From the NCBI GenBank assembly GCA_910587705.1, contig CAJUMX010000008.1, positions 62,001-126,000 on the forward strand: 64,000 nucleotides of DNA, read 5' to 3'. Source of the stretch: an uncultured Oscillibacter sp. GTDB lineage: Bacteria; Bacillota; Clostridia; Oscillospirales; Oscillospiraceae. The notes under the pieces were generated by a model. That model saw nothing but the letters and a program-made list of their open reading frames with translations. It made no database searches and had not been told where the DNA came from. Positions 49,965 through 58,847 of this stretch are shown one piece after another (the stretch's first letter is position 1; the number at the start of each line of letters is the position of its first letter). Both the position numbers and the translations under genes were made by a program.

Positions 49965-51621
49965 TGCCGTCGCCCCCTTTCAGCCAAACCTTGATCATTT
50001 GCGCCGCGATTTCCGGGTTGTCGCTGGCGAACTGGCGGATATCCTTCCGCAGCTCCATGCTCCGCTCCAGCTCCAGGTCCATCACGTCGGCGCCAGTCTC
50101 GGGCGCCTCGCCGCCCTCCAGGCCCAGGCCCGCCACACGCAGCAGGGCCTCCGCCTCCTCGCGCCGGCGCGCTTCCTCTTCCTCCTGCTTCTTCCGCCGC
50201 TTCCTGCGCAGCAGGAGAATGACGGTTAGCAGAATGATGAACAGCAGCAGACCAATGCCCGCCGCGATCAGCACCCACAGAGGCAACGGGCTTCCGCCGA
50301 CCACGATATCGGGCTGTTTGCCGACGTTGGGATCGTAGAAGTTCATGGCCAGCACCTTGATTTTGCCGTCCAGAATTTCCTCGTTGGTAACGGGGTCCCG
50401 CTCTCCCTGGATATTGGACGCCCGCGCCACAAGCTGTTGGATTTCCCCGACGTTGAGGTCCTCCTCCGCCGCCCGGGCGTTGATAGAGACGGCCACGGAG
50501 CAGTCCGTCATTTTTACTGCTCCGTTGTTATCAATGTTAATGGTGCTGTGGGAGTTGTCGTAGTCAAATTGTTTGCTTACGTAGAGCCCGCTGTCGTCGT
50601 CCTGGAGGTTCATCCCGGCCTCGACGTTTTCCAGCAAATCACTGTTGGACTCGGTGCCCACCACACCGCCGACGGTGCCGTCGCCGGGGCGGGAGATATA
50701 GCCCTCCTCCCGCTTGCTGCCCACGATGCCCTCTCCATTGGTGGAGCCGTCCTGGGCATACTCGGGGAGATAGGTCTCGTTCCGCACCTCGGTGGTCCGG
50801 TCCACCTCCACCTCACAGGTGACGCCCACCCGAACGTTGTCCTCGCCGAAGAAGGGGGTCAGCACGTTCATGACCTGGGTCCGGATGCGGTTTTCCATGG
50901 CCTGCTGGAGCTGCATTTTCAGCGCCGAAATCTCGCCGTCCATGACGTCCTCCGTCAGATAGACGTTGCCCATCTTGTCGGAGATGCTGACGGAGTCGAT
51001 TTTCAGCCCCTGCACACCGTAGGCCAGCAGGTCTCGGATGGCCTGGGCCTGCCCGTCCTCCAGCATTTTCCCTTCTACCATGGTCACGCTGACGGCGGCG
51101 GTGGCTTCCACCACGTTGCCGCTGTCCAATATGTAGGCCCGGTTTTCTCCCGGCGTAATAAAGACGTCGGCGTCCACCACATCGGGGAAATTGCGGATCA
51201 CGGCCTCCATATCGCTCATCAGATCCTGGAGCTGCGCGTAGCTGCGCTCCTCGTTGGTGGAGAAGCTGCTCAGGTTCTGCATGTAGTAGTTGCCGGTTTG
51301 GTTCAGGTTTGCCATCAGGATGCGGGCTTTCAGCGCCGCCTCCTGTCCGGCGGGCACCATGATGGTGTTCCCGTCCTCTACCTTATAATTGGTGACGCCC
51401 TGATCGCTCAGGAACGTCAGGATGTTGGACGCCTCCGTATCGCTCACCTGAGTGACCAGCACGGCGTACTCCTGCTTGTTCAGCGTCAAAGCGACGGCGG
51501 TGGCCACAATGATGACCACCAAAACAGCGGCAATGGCGATCCATACCTTCCGGGAAACCTTTTTCAGGCGCTCCTTCGTCTTTCCAAGGAACGCCTTCGC
51601 CTTTTCCTTCACGTCGTTCAA
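49957..51621 (-). CDS. fliF: Flagellar MS-ring protein FliF
   Basis: 554 residues from a TTG with GGAGGTGA upstream. Two membrane helices (~26-47 and ~450-472) flank the ring-building domains (VEDGNTIMVPAGQEAALKARI region). The C-terminal Glu-rich segment carries the FliG-binding LELERSMELRKDIRQFASDNPEIAAQMIKVWLKG. Base of the flagellum. Confidence 0.96.
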   Translation of the reverse strand: MNDVKEKAKAFLGKTKERLKKVSRKVWIAIAAVLVVIIVATAVALTLNKQEYAVLVTQVSDTEASNILTFLSDQGVTNYKVEDGNTIMVPAGQEAALKARILMANLNQTGNYYMQNLSSFSTNEERSYAQLQDLMSDMEAVIRNFPDVVDADVFITPGENRAYILDSGNVVEATAAVSVTMVEGKMLEDGQAQAIRDLLAYGVQGLKIDSVSISDKMGNVYLTEDVMDGEISALKMQLQQAMENRIRTQVMNVLTPFFGEDNVRVGVTCEVEVDRTTEVRNETYLPEYAQDGSTNGEGIVGSKREEGYISRPGDGTVGGVVGTESNSDLLENVEAGMNLQDDDSGLYVSKQFDYDNSHSTINIDNNGAVKMTDCSVAVSINARAAEEDLNVGEIQQLVARASNIQGERDPVTNEEILDGKIKVLAMNFYDPNVGKQPDIVVGGSPLPLWVLIAAGIGLLLFIILLTVILLLRRKRRKKQEEEEARRREEAEALLRVAGLGLEGGEAPETGADVMDLELERSMELRKDIRQFASDNPEIAAQMIKVWLKGGDGNA

Positions 51622-51685
51622 CCGCTGTCACCTCCTTCTCTCCGCCGCGCCGCGGCGTCCTGTAGAACATGTATAGACATGATTC

Positions 51686-51717
51686 GTGCTGCCCTGGTCC
51701 GGTGGGCCGGGCAGCAC
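51686..51717 (-). other. Hairpin between fliE and fliF
   Basis: GTGCTGCCC and GGGCAGCAC pair across a 14-base loop in the 125-base fliE-fliF gap. No T-run, so it is probably an intercistronic structure. Confidence 0.45.
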
Positions 51718-51746
51718 AGGGGATTTCCCCCGTCCGCCGTTCGCGC

Positions 51747-52061
51747 TTAGAAGTTCATTCTGGTCAGCTCGGAATAGGCGTCCTGGGCCTTGTTCCGCAG
51801 CTGGATCAGAAAGTCGACTGCTATCGCGCTCTTCGTGCCGGCAATCATTGCCATGGCGGGGTTATCCAGCTGGCCGGTGGCCAGCAGATATTGTGCTTCT
51901 TTTGCCTCCGCGTCCGTCTCCTTTACATAGTCGATGGCGGAGCGGAAAATAGCGCCAAAACCGCCCTCCTCCTCGTGGGAGGTGGTTTCCTTGGCCCGGC
52001 CCTCTCCAGCGGCCGCGACCAGCGGCGTCAGCGGCGTCAGCTTTTCCATGGGTGTCAGCAT
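51747..52061 (-). CDS. fliE: Flagellar hook-basal body protein FliE
   Basis: 104 residues; GGAGGCTG upstream. The C-terminal two-thirds match FliE: FGAIFRSAIDYVKETDAEAKEA, then AIAVDFLIQLRNKAQDAYSELTRMNF in parts. It joins the MS ring to the rod. Confidence 0.93.
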   Translation of the reverse strand: MLTPMEKLTPLTPLVAAAGEGRAKETTSHEEEGGFGAIFRSAIDYVKETDAEAKEAQYLLATGQLDNPAMAMIAGTKSAIAVDFLIQLRNKAQDAYSELTRMNF

Positions 52062-52099
52062 AACGACAGCCTCCTTTTCACTCTCAACGCAAGCTCAAA

Positions 52100-52558
52100 T
52101 TACTTTCCAATTTGGAGCCCGTCGGTAATCACGGTTTTCATGGTGTTGAACATGGTCACATTGGAGGAAAACGCCTGGGTCGCGGCCATGGCGTCGGCCA
52201 TTTCCTTTACCATGTCCACATTGGGCATCTCCACATACCCGTCGTCGTTGGCGTCCGGGTGAGTGGGGTCATACACCAGCTTCATGGGGGACGGGTCGTC
52301 CACAATCTGGGTCACCCGCACGCCTCCGGCGGTCTGCCCGGCGGGCACCATACCCGTAGACGCCTGGGCCATGGCCCGGCGGAAGGCGTCCCGGCCGGTC
52401 TTGGCCTCAAAGACCACCATTTTCCTCCGGTAGGCCCCCTCGCCGTTTTCCACCCGGGTGGTGGTGGAGTTGGTCACGTTCTCCCCCACGATGTCCAGCC
52501 GGAGCTGCTGGGCCGTCATGCCGGAGGCCACAATGTTCATGGAACTCAAAAATGCCAT
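52100..52558 (-). CDS. flgC: Flagellar proximal rod protein FlgC
   Basis: 152 residues. SSMNIVASGMTAQQLRLDIVGENVTN, VEMPNVDMVKEMADAMAATQAFSSNVTMFNTMK (read in parts) are FlgC signatures. Second gene of the operon. Confidence 0.96.
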   Translation of the reverse strand: MAFLSSMNIVASGMTAQQLRLDIVGENVTNSTTTRVENGEGAYRRKMVVFEAKTGRDAFRRAMAQASTGMVPAGQTAGGVRVTQIVDDPSPMKLVYDPTHPDANDDGYVEMPNVDMVKEMADAMAATQAFSSNVTMFNTMKTVITDGLQIGK

Positions 52559-52579
52559 AACTCAAAACACTCCATATCC

Positions 52580-52600
52580 CTGCCGGGTGTGCCCTGGCAG
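52580..52600 (-). other. Leader hairpin upstream of flgC
   Basis: CTGCCGGG-TGTG-CCC(T)GGCAG, a stem of eight pairs with one bulge, just before the flgC ribosome site and just after the duplicated element copy B. Confidence 0.5.
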
Positions 52601-52612
52601 TCCTAGACGGGG

Positions 52613-52640
52613 CCGAAAATCCGGTCCCGCAATCGTTTAC
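52613..52640 (-). repeat. Duplicated leader element, copy B (before flgC)
   Basis: Minus-strand copy sharing GTAAA and GGACCGGATTTTCGG with copy A (43951-43979), with one base less between the two blocks. It lies in the 167-base flgB-flgC gap. Confidence 0.55.
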
Positions 52641-52725
52641 TTTGCCTTCCGGCACCGCTTGGTTTAACAGTGTGAAGCGAGAAAGCATTTAGAAGATGCT
52701 CCCGCCCCGGGCTTCGCCGCCCGTC

Positions 52726-53112
52726 TTACTGGCCCCGGATGGCGGAGCGCAACGTGGTCAGCCCCGAATTGATGGAGCTCATGACATACCGCATCTGATA
52801 AGCGGTCCGAATCGCTTCCGACATCTGGGCCGTGACGTTCACGCCGTTGTCATCCATCCGGGTCTGGACCGTCTGCTCCGACACAAGGGAGTCACTCCCC
52901 TCCAGCACCTGGCGCATGGCCTTTACCGGCGTGTCCTTCCGGGAGGCCCGGAGCAGCCTGCTTCGCAGGCTTTCCTCGAACGTAACGACCTTTTCCTTGT
53001 AGCCCGGGGTCTCCGCGTTGGACACGTTGTCCGCAATGGCGGCCTGCTTGGTCCACAGGTAGCTCAGGGATTTTTCCAGCATCAAAGACGAGTTGCTTGA
53101 CAGCAGATCCAT
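52726..53112 (-). CDS. flgB: Flagellar proximal rod protein FlgB
   Basis: 128 residues; GGAAGGTGG upstream of ATG. LWTKQAAIADNVSNAETPGYKEK and the C-terminal LTTLRSAIRGQ helix identify FlgB. First gene of the minus-strand flagellar operon, preceded by a ~260-base leader and a sigma-A-like promoter. Confidence 0.96.
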   Translation of the reverse strand: MDLLSSNSSLMLEKSLSYLWTKQAAIADNVSNAETPGYKEKVVTFEESLRSRLLRASRKDTPVKAMRQVLEGSDSLVSEQTVQTRMDDNGVNVTAQMSEAIRTAYQMRYVMSSINSGLTTLRSAIRGQ

Positions 53113-53193
53113 GTGATTCCACCTTCCAAGTCATATCCCGCGTCCCATCTCAGGGAAGGCGGTCCGCTCCCGCCCGTCAGCTCCGGGCAAGAC

Positions 53194-53226
53194 AAACGCG
53201 CGAGTTGTCATCCAAGGCGCGCGTTT
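53194..53226 (-). other. Leader hairpin upstream of flgB
   Basis: AAACGCGCG and CGCGCGTTT pair perfectly (9 bp) around a 15-base loop, 80-115 bases before the flgB start. It could attenuate or stabilise the operon transcript. Confidence 0.55.
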
Positions 53227-53377
53227 TCCGATTTCGTATAAGCGGCCCTCCATTCTATTCACCAATGGGGGCTCTCATGCCCCGGGCCGCGGCCAGTTTC
53301 TCCGGCAATTGTTTTTTCTTTGACCCTCTGTGCGATTTGCAACAGATTCCGTTTGCACAGCCTAATGGGTAACCCTC

Positions 53378-53406
53378 ATTATGAACCATTCTCCCAGAAA
53401 AATCAA
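53378..53406 (-). promoter_or_regulatory. Candidate sigma-A promoter of the flgB operon
   Basis: Minus strand TTGATT (53406-53401), 17-base spacer, CATAAT (53383-53378). This would start transcription near 53371 and give a ~260-base leader. The surrounding 53320-53680 is AT-rich compared with the rest of the window. Confidence 0.55.
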
Positions 53407-53638
53407 GTACTTTTTTACCGGGCACATCTTCCATTTTTAACAAATTCTCAACACCGCTCTCTCATTTTTCCGCTTTCTCCCAAAATCCCCGCCTCAGTTG
53501 GTCTCTCCTTTGTGCCCCTTGACAACTATTACAATTTTTTACTGCATTTTTATCGAATTTTGTAAAATCCGCTGGCCGATTTCCAAAATATAGGAATTGT
53601 AAAATAGAGGAAACAGAATTCTCCCCTGCGGTTCGTTC

Positions 53639-53667
53639 TTGCTATTTCCATTTTCCTGTGGTAAAAT
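53639..53667 (+). promoter_or_regulatory. Candidate sigma-A promoter of the HD-GYP/GGDEF operon
   Basis: TTGCTA, 17-base spacer ending in TGG, TAAAAT: a well-spaced site with an extended -10 (TGnTAAAAT). It is ~115 bases before the gene start. Confidence 0.65.
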
Positions 53668-53694
53668 CAAAATGTTGTAATATGGATATTCCAC

Positions 53695-53715
53695 GCCCCC
53701 GGTTTTTCAGGGGGC
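53695..53715 (+). other. Leader hairpin before the REC/HD-GYP/GGDEF gene
   Basis: GCCCCC and GGGGGC pair around a nine-base loop in the untranslated leader, followed by more GC-rich sequence up to the ribosome site. Confidence 0.4.
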
Positions 53716-53781
53716 CGTCTTTGACGGGCCGGAGCGTCCGTCCCCGCCGGAGAGGAACCAGAGGACAAGGAAGTGATCCCT

Positions 53782-55869
53782 TTGAGTATGGAACAAAAGC
53801 AGAAAATTTTAATCGTAGACGACTCGGAGCTAAACCGGGCCATCCTGGCCGACATGCTGGACGATGAATATGAAATCATCGAGGCGGAAAACGGTCTCCA
53901 GGGCGTGGGCCTGCTCCAGCAGCGGGGAGCCGAGATCTCCCTGGTCCTGCTGGACATCGTGATGCCCCAGATGGACGGCTTCGGCGTTTTGGACGTCATG
54001 TCCCAAAACCAGTGGATCGAGGACATCCCCGTCATCATGATCTCCGCCGAGACCGGGTCCAGCCATATCGAGCGGGCCTACGAGCTGGGCGTCACCGATT
54101 TTATCTCCCGGCCCTTCGACGCGCTGATCGTCCACCGCCGGGTGGTCAACACCATCATGCTCTACGCCAAGCAAAAGCGGCTGGCCAACATGGTGGCGGA
54201 CCAGATTTATGAAAATGAGCAGCGCAGCAGCCTGCTAATTGATATTCTCAGCCACATCGTGGAATTCCGAAACGGCGAAAGCGGTCTCCACGTTCTCAAC
54301 GTCCGCACGCTGACGGAGCTGATGCTCAATCACCTGGTCCAGAAAACGGACCGCTATCAGCTCTCTGGCTCGGACATCTCCATGATCTGCACCGCATCGG
54401 CCCTCCACGATATCGGCAAGATTTCCATTGACGAAAAAATCCTCAACAAGCCCGGCCGCTTTACCGACGAGGAATTCGCCATCATGAAAACCCATTCCAT
54501 GGCCGGTGCGGAGATGCTGGAAAACCTCCCCATCCACCAGGACGACCCCTTGGTGAAGGTGGCCTACAACATCTGCCGCTGGCACCACGAGCGCTGGGAC
54601 GGTCGGGGCTACCCCGACGGGCTCCACGGGGACGACATCCCCATCTCCGCTCAAATCGTGGCCCTGGCAGATGTGTACGACGCGCTGACCTCTAAGCGCT
54701 GCTATAAGGACTCCTTCTCCCACGACAAGGCGGTGGAGATGATTCTGGCCGGTCAGTGCGGCGCTTTCAACCCTCTGCTGCTGGACTGCCTGCGGGAGCT
54801 GGCCCCGGACCTGCCCACGCTGATGAGCGACAGCAACTCCGTGGCCCAGCGGGACCGGCGGGAGATGCAGAAGGTGGCCCAGGAGATGCGCCGCCACGAG
54901 GAGCTCACCGCCTCCGAGCGTACCCTCCAGCTTCTGGAGCACGAGCGGATGAAGTACAGCTTCTTCGCCGATATGAGCAAGGAAATCCAGTTCGAGTTCA
55001 CCGTCTCCCCACCTATGATCACCCTCTCCAATTGGGGGGCAGAGCACCTGGGGCTGGAGGAGATCATTATGGACCCCTACCACCACCCCGAAGCCCAGAG
55101 TATCATGGAGGATGCGGACTTCCAGCACCTGGCCGATGCCCTGCGCAGCACCAGCCCGGAGCTGCCGGTGGTAACCTACGACTGCAAGCTGAACTACAAG
55201 GGCGCCTGGCGCTGGACCCAGATCGTGGCCCGGGCCACCTGGTCCAGCGACGAGCCCCCCCGCTATACCGGCGCGATTGGTAAGGCCATCGACATCCACG
55301 ACTCCCGGATGAAGCTCAACGCCCTGGAGCGCATGGCCTCCCACGACGCCCTCACCGGCCTTTTGAACCACGCCTACGCCAAAAAGCGCATCCTGGAGCG
55401 GATTGAGACCCGGCCCACCGCGTCCTACGCTCTGGTCATCTTTGACCTGGACCACTTCAAGTCCGCCAACGACACCTATGGCCACTCTTTCGGAGATCAG
55501 GTCCTGGTCCACCTGGCGGAGAAGCTCCGCCAGTGCATCCGGGGAGGCGACATCGCCGCCCGGGCCGGCGGGGATGAGTTCCTGATCTTCCTGGAATACA
55601 AGGACGACATCGAAGTGGTCATCTCCCGCATCTTCCAATCCCTCTGCGGGCAGTTCGAGCAGTTCCCCATCTCCATCAGCATGGGCGTAGCCCTGACGGC
55701 CACGGTCCCCGACGGCTATGACGCCCTGTTCCACGCGGCGGACGCGGCCCTCTACACCGTCAAGCGAGGCGGACGGGGCCAATACCGCTTTTACAACGAA
55801 ACCATGCGCGAGACCCTTTCCGTCATCTCCCCCATTGAGGACGGCGAGGACCCGCAGGAGGACGCTTAA
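53782..55869 (+). CDS. REC/HD-GYP/PAS-like/GGDEF bifunctional c-di-GMP enzyme
   Basis: 695 residues from a TTG at 53782; AAGGAAGTGATC, 11 of 12 bases of the ideal ribosome site, ends eight bases before it (an ATG at 53788 is an alternative). Receiver ~8-125 (VDDSELN, LLDIVMPQMDG). HD-GYP ~145-330 with LHDIGK (H209, D210) and HHERWDGRGYP, so phosphodiesterase activity is expected. PAS-like region ~390-505. GGDEF ~515-680 with AGGDEF (~595-600) and an intact inhibitory RxxD site (RGGD) five residues before GGDEF, so cyclase activity with product inhibition is expected. First gene of a phosphorelay operon with an Hpt protein and hybrid kinase. Confidence 0.95.
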   Translation: MSMEQKQKILIVDDSELNRAILADMLDDEYEIIEAENGLQGVGLLQQRGAEISLVLLDIVMPQMDGFGVLDVMSQNQWIEDIPVIMISAETGSSHIERAYELGVTDFISRPFDALIVHRRVVNTIMLYAKQKRLANMVADQIYENEQRSSLLIDILSHIVEFRNGESGLHVLNVRTLTELMLNHLVQKTDRYQLSGSDISMICTASALHDIGKISIDEKILNKPGRFTDEEFAIMKTHSMAGAEMLENLPIHQDDPLVKVAYNICRWHHERWDGRGYPDGLHGDDIPISAQIVALADVYDALTSKRCYKDSFSHDKAVEMILAGQCGAFNPLLLDCLRELAPDLPTLMSDSNSVAQRDRREMQKVAQEMRRHEELTASERTLQLLEHERMKYSFFADMSKEIQFEFTVSPPMITLSNWGAEHLGLEEIIMDPYHHPEAQSIMEDADFQHLADALRSTSPELPVVTYDCKLNYKGAWRWTQIVARATWSSDEPPRYTGAIGKAIDIHDSRMKLNALERMASHDALTGLLNHAYAKKRILERIETRPTASYALVIFDLDHFKSANDTYGHSFGDQVLVHLAEKLRQCIRGGDIAARAGGDEFLIFLEYKDDIEVVISRIFQSLCGQFEQFPISISMGVALTATVPDGYDALFHAADAALYTVKRGGRGQYRFYNETMRETLSVISPIEDGEDPQEDA

Positions 55870-55889
55870 AGACAAAGGAGGAGCCCCCT

Positions 55890-56252
55890 ATGACTTTACA
55901 GGAGTGCTACGCCGCCATGGGCGGCAATTACGACGATGCCCTTGGCCGCCTGCGCAGCGAGCGGCTGGTTCAAAAATTTGTGCTGAAATTCCTGGCCGAC
56001 GGAAGCTATGACCTTCTCTGCCGGTCCTTGGAGGAGAAGAACTACGAGGAGGCTTTCCGGGCCGCCCACACCATCAAGGGCGTGTGCCAGAATCTGAGCA
56101 TCGACAAGCTCCAGGCGTCCAGCAGCCGCCTCTGCGAATCCCTGCGGAACGGCTACTCACCAGAGGCCGACGCTCTGGCGGAGGAGGTGCGGACGGATTA
56201 CGGCCAGACCGTAGCCGCCATTGAGGCCTTCCAGAAAGAGAGCGCGGGATGA
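55890..56252 (+). CDS. Stand-alone Hpt phosphotransfer protein
   Basis: 120 residues; AAAGGAGG upstream. Helical, with the phosphoacceptor His H60 in AFRAAHTIKGVCQN. Its end overlaps the kinase start by four bases (ATGA), so translation is coupled. It is the expected shuttle between the hybrid kinase receivers and the upstream receiver-enzyme. Confidence 0.95.
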   Translation: MTLQECYAAMGGNYDDALGRLRSERLVQKFVLKFLADGSYDLLCRSLEEKNYEEAFRAAHTIKGVCQNLSIDKLQASSSRLCESLRNGYSPEADALAEEVRTDYGQTVAAIEAFQKESAG

Positions 56253-58813
56253 AGAAGCTTCTCAACAGCGCCACCCGCTTTCTCACCATCAGTCTGGCGC
56301 TGATTCTTCTACTGACGGTGTGTATCTTCTCCTTTCTAGCCTTTTTCATGAGTGGGAAAAGCTCCGAGACCATCAGCGCCGTAGGCACCACCTACATGAC
56401 CGGCATGGGCGAAAAGGTCACCCAGCACTTCGCCACCACCATCGAGCTGCGCTTGTCCCAGGTGGACTCCCTGGTGGGAAGCATTCCCCCGGACAGCGCC
56501 TCCGCTTCCTCCCTGCGGGCGGAGCTGGCCCGAAACGCCAAGGCCCGGGATTTTGTGGCCCTGGCCTACTACTCCCCCACCGGCGAATTCGACATGATTT
56601 ACGGGGAAAAGCCCGTCCTGGCGGACCCGGACTCCTTCCTTGCCTCCATGAACAACGGGGACAAGAAGGTGGCCGTGGCCTCCATCGCCACAGGACAAAA
56701 GGATGTACTTCTGGGCGTCTCCGCCGAGTATCTGATGTCGGACGGGACGCTCTCCACCGCCTTGGTAGCCAGCCTCCCCGCCGATTACATCGCCGACACT
56801 CTCTCTTTGTACAGCGAGAATTCCCTGGTCTATTCCCACATCATCCGCCGGGACGGCTCCTTTGTCATCCGCAGCGGAGACGCCTTCCGGGAGAACTACT
56901 TCAACCGCATCCAGGCCCTTTTTGAGGAGCAGGGGGAAAGCGGGGAGCAGTATATCCGGGAGCTGGAGAGTGCCATGGATAAGGGCGAGGATTACTCCGC
57001 CCTCCTCGTCTTTGGCAGCGAGCGGCGGCACCTTCAATGCAACAAGCTGCCCTACTCCGAGTGGTATCTGGTCACGGTGCTGCCCTATGGCGAGCTGGAC
57101 CAGGCCGTCAGCGACCTCAGCCACGCCTGGCTGTACCTGGTCTTTTTAGGCTGCGCTGTGGTGCTGCTGGCCCTGCTTCTGGTGTTCTGGCAGTACTTCC
57201 GGCTCCTCCGGGAGCAGATGGCGGAGCTGGAGAAGGCCCGGAAGGAAGCCGTCCACGCCAACAAGGCCAAAAGCGAATTCCTCTCCAACATGTCCCACGA
57301 CATCCGGACCCCCATGAACGCCATTGTGGGCATGACGGCCATCGCCACAGCAAACATCGACGACAAACAGCAGGTCCAAAACTGCCTGAAAAAGATCACC
57401 CTCTCCAGCCGTCACCTTCTGGGCCTTATCAACGACGTGCTGGACATGAGCAAAATCGAAAGCGGCAAGCTGACGCTGAACATGGATCAGGTCTCCCTCC
57501 GGGAGGTGATGGACAGCATCGTCAGCATCGCCCAGCCCCAGGTCCGTTCCAAGCACCAGCAGTTCGACGTGTTCATCCACGACATCTCCACGGAGAACGT
57601 CTGCTGCGACAGCGTACGGCTGAACCAGGTCCTTTTGAACATTCTGGGCAACGCCCTGAAATTCACCCCCGACGGCGGGCTGATTCAGGTCTCCCTCTAC
57701 GAGGAGGAATCCCCCCAGGGCGAGGACTATGTGCGGACCCATATCATTGTCAAAGACAACGGCATCGGCATGACCCCGGAAATCAAGGAAAAAATCTTCG
57801 AGTCCTTCGTCCGGGAGGACAGCGCCCGGGTCCGCCGGACCGAGGGCTCCGGCCTGGGCATGGCCATCACCAAGTACATTGTAGACACCATGGGCGGCAC
57901 CATCGACGTGGAAAGCGAACAGGGCAAGGGCAGCGAGTTCCACGTCACCCTGGACCTCCAGCGGGCCGAAACTCTGGAGGAGGAGATGATCCTCCCCGAG
58001 TGGAACATCCTGGTGGTGGACGACGACCAGCAGCTTTGCGAAAGCACCACCTCCTCCTTGAAATCCATCGGCGTCAAGGCCGACTGGGCTCTGAACGCGG
58101 AGAAGGCCCTGGCCATGCTGGACCAGCGGGCCAAGGCCCGGGACAATTACCACATCATCCTTCTGGACTGGAAGCTCCCGGACATGGACGGCATCGCCGC
58201 CGCCAAGGAGATTCGCAGCCGCTTCGGCGACGAGACCCCCATTATGCTGATCTCCGCCTACGACTGGAGCGAAATCGAGGCGGAGGCCAAGGACGCGGGC
58301 ATCACCGGCTTTATCTCCAAGCCCCTGTTCCGCTCCACCCTCTTCTATGGGCTCAAGCCCTTCGTCAACTCCGGCGACACCCACGAGGAGCTCCAGGAGG
58401 TCAAGTGCGCGGATTTCACCGGCCGCCGGGTGCTCCTGGCGGAGGACAACGACCTGAACTGGGAGATTGCCAACGAGCTCCTCTCCGACCTGGGGATGGA
58501 GCTGGACTGGGCGGAAAACGGCCGCATCTGCGTGGACAAATTCGAGGCGTCTCCCGTGGGCTTCTACGACGCGGTGCTGATGGACCTGCGCATGCCGGTG
58601 ATGACGGGCTACGAGGCCACAGAGGCCATCCGCAGCCTGGACAGGCCCGACAAGGATATCCCCATCATCGCCATGACCGCCGACGCCTTCTCCGAGGACA
58701 TCAAAAAATGCCTGGACGCGGGAATGAATGCCCACGTGGCCAAGCCCATCGACGTCCGGGAGGTTGCCCGGCTGTTGGAAAAGTTTATCAACGAGCGCCT
58801 GTATCGAACCTGA
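56249..58813 (+). CDS. Membrane hybrid histidine kinase with two receivers
   Basis: 854 residues. Transmembrane helix 1 (~13-34), an outside sensor of Cache type (~40-290), helix 2 (~293-318), HisKA with H350 in NMSHDIRTPMNA, HATPase (N box NALKFTPDGG, G1 DNGIGM, G2 GSGLGMAI), receiver 1 (VVDDDQQL, LLDWKLPDMDG) and receiver 2 (AEDNDLN, LMDLRMPVMTG). Both phosphoacceptor Asp are present. With the Hpt protein and the receiver-enzyme it forms a complete relay His-Asp-His-Asp. Signal unknown. Confidence 0.95.
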   Translation: MKKLLNSATRFLTISLALILLLTVCIFSFLAFFMSGKSSETISAVGTTYMTGMGEKVTQHFATTIELRLSQVDSLVGSIPPDSASASSLRAELARNAKARDFVALAYYSPTGEFDMIYGEKPVLADPDSFLASMNNGDKKVAVASIATGQKDVLLGVSAEYLMSDGTLSTALVASLPADYIADTLSLYSENSLVYSHIIRRDGSFVIRSGDAFRENYFNRIQALFEEQGESGEQYIRELESAMDKGEDYSALLVFGSERRHLQCNKLPYSEWYLVTVLPYGELDQAVSDLSHAWLYLVFLGCAVVLLALLLVFWQYFRLLREQMAELEKARKEAVHANKAKSEFLSNMSHDIRTPMNAIVGMTAIATANIDDKQQVQNCLKKITLSSRHLLGLINDVLDMSKIESGKLTLNMDQVSLREVMDSIVSIAQPQVRSKHQQFDVFIHDISTENVCCDSVRLNQVLLNILGNALKFTPDGGLIQVSLYEEESPQGEDYVRTHIIVKDNGIGMTPEIKEKIFESFVREDSARVRRTEGSGLGMAITKYIVDTMGGTIDVESEQGKGSEFHVTLDLQRAETLEEEMILPEWNILVVDDDQQLCESTTSSLKSIGVKADWALNAEKALAMLDQRAKARDNYHIILLDWKLPDMDGIAAAKEIRSRFGDETPIMLISAYDWSEIEAEAKDAGITGFISKPLFRSTLFYGLKPFVNSGDTHEELQEVKCADFTGRRVLLAEDNDLNWEIANELLSDLGMELDWAENGRICVDKFEASPVGFYDAVLMDLRMPVMTGYEATEAIRSLDRPDKDIPIIAMTADAFSEDIKKCLDAGMNAHVAKPIDVREVARLLEKFINERLYRT

Positions 58814-58816
58814 AAC

Positions 58817-58844
58817 AAGGCGGCGGGGATTTCCCCGCCGCCTT
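58817..58844 (+). terminator. Terminator after the hybrid kinase
   Basis: AAGGCGGCGGGG, loop ATTT, CCCCGCCGCCTT: 12-bp stem. It lies four bases before the end of the convergent gene at 58848 and probably serves both directions. Confidence 0.8.
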
Positions 58845-58847
58845 ACT

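Larger units (their letters stand above)
53113..53781. other. Divergent intergenic region between flgB and the REC/HD-GYP/GGDEF gene
   Basis: 669 bases without a supportable gene. It contains the two divergent promoters and hairpins listed separately, a further GGGGC-ATGAGA-GCCCC hairpin near 53270, and a long AT-rich core. I found no c-di-GMP riboswitch consensus by eye. Confidence 0.7.

Noticed and set aside
53255..53443. Possible 62-residue Cys-containing peptide upstream of flgB
   Set aside because: It would cover the candidate promoter and leader, has no clear ribosome site, and shows no family; kept only as untranslated leader.
53113..53781. c-di-GMP (GEMM) riboswitch in the divergent region
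   Set aside because: The local c-di-GMP genes made this likely, but I could not find the conserved GEMM core on either strand by eye. A covariance-model search would settle it.
54235..55875. 546-codon minus-strand frame opposite the HD-GYP/GGDEF gene
   Set aside because: Shadow frame; the plus-strand protein has four clear domains.
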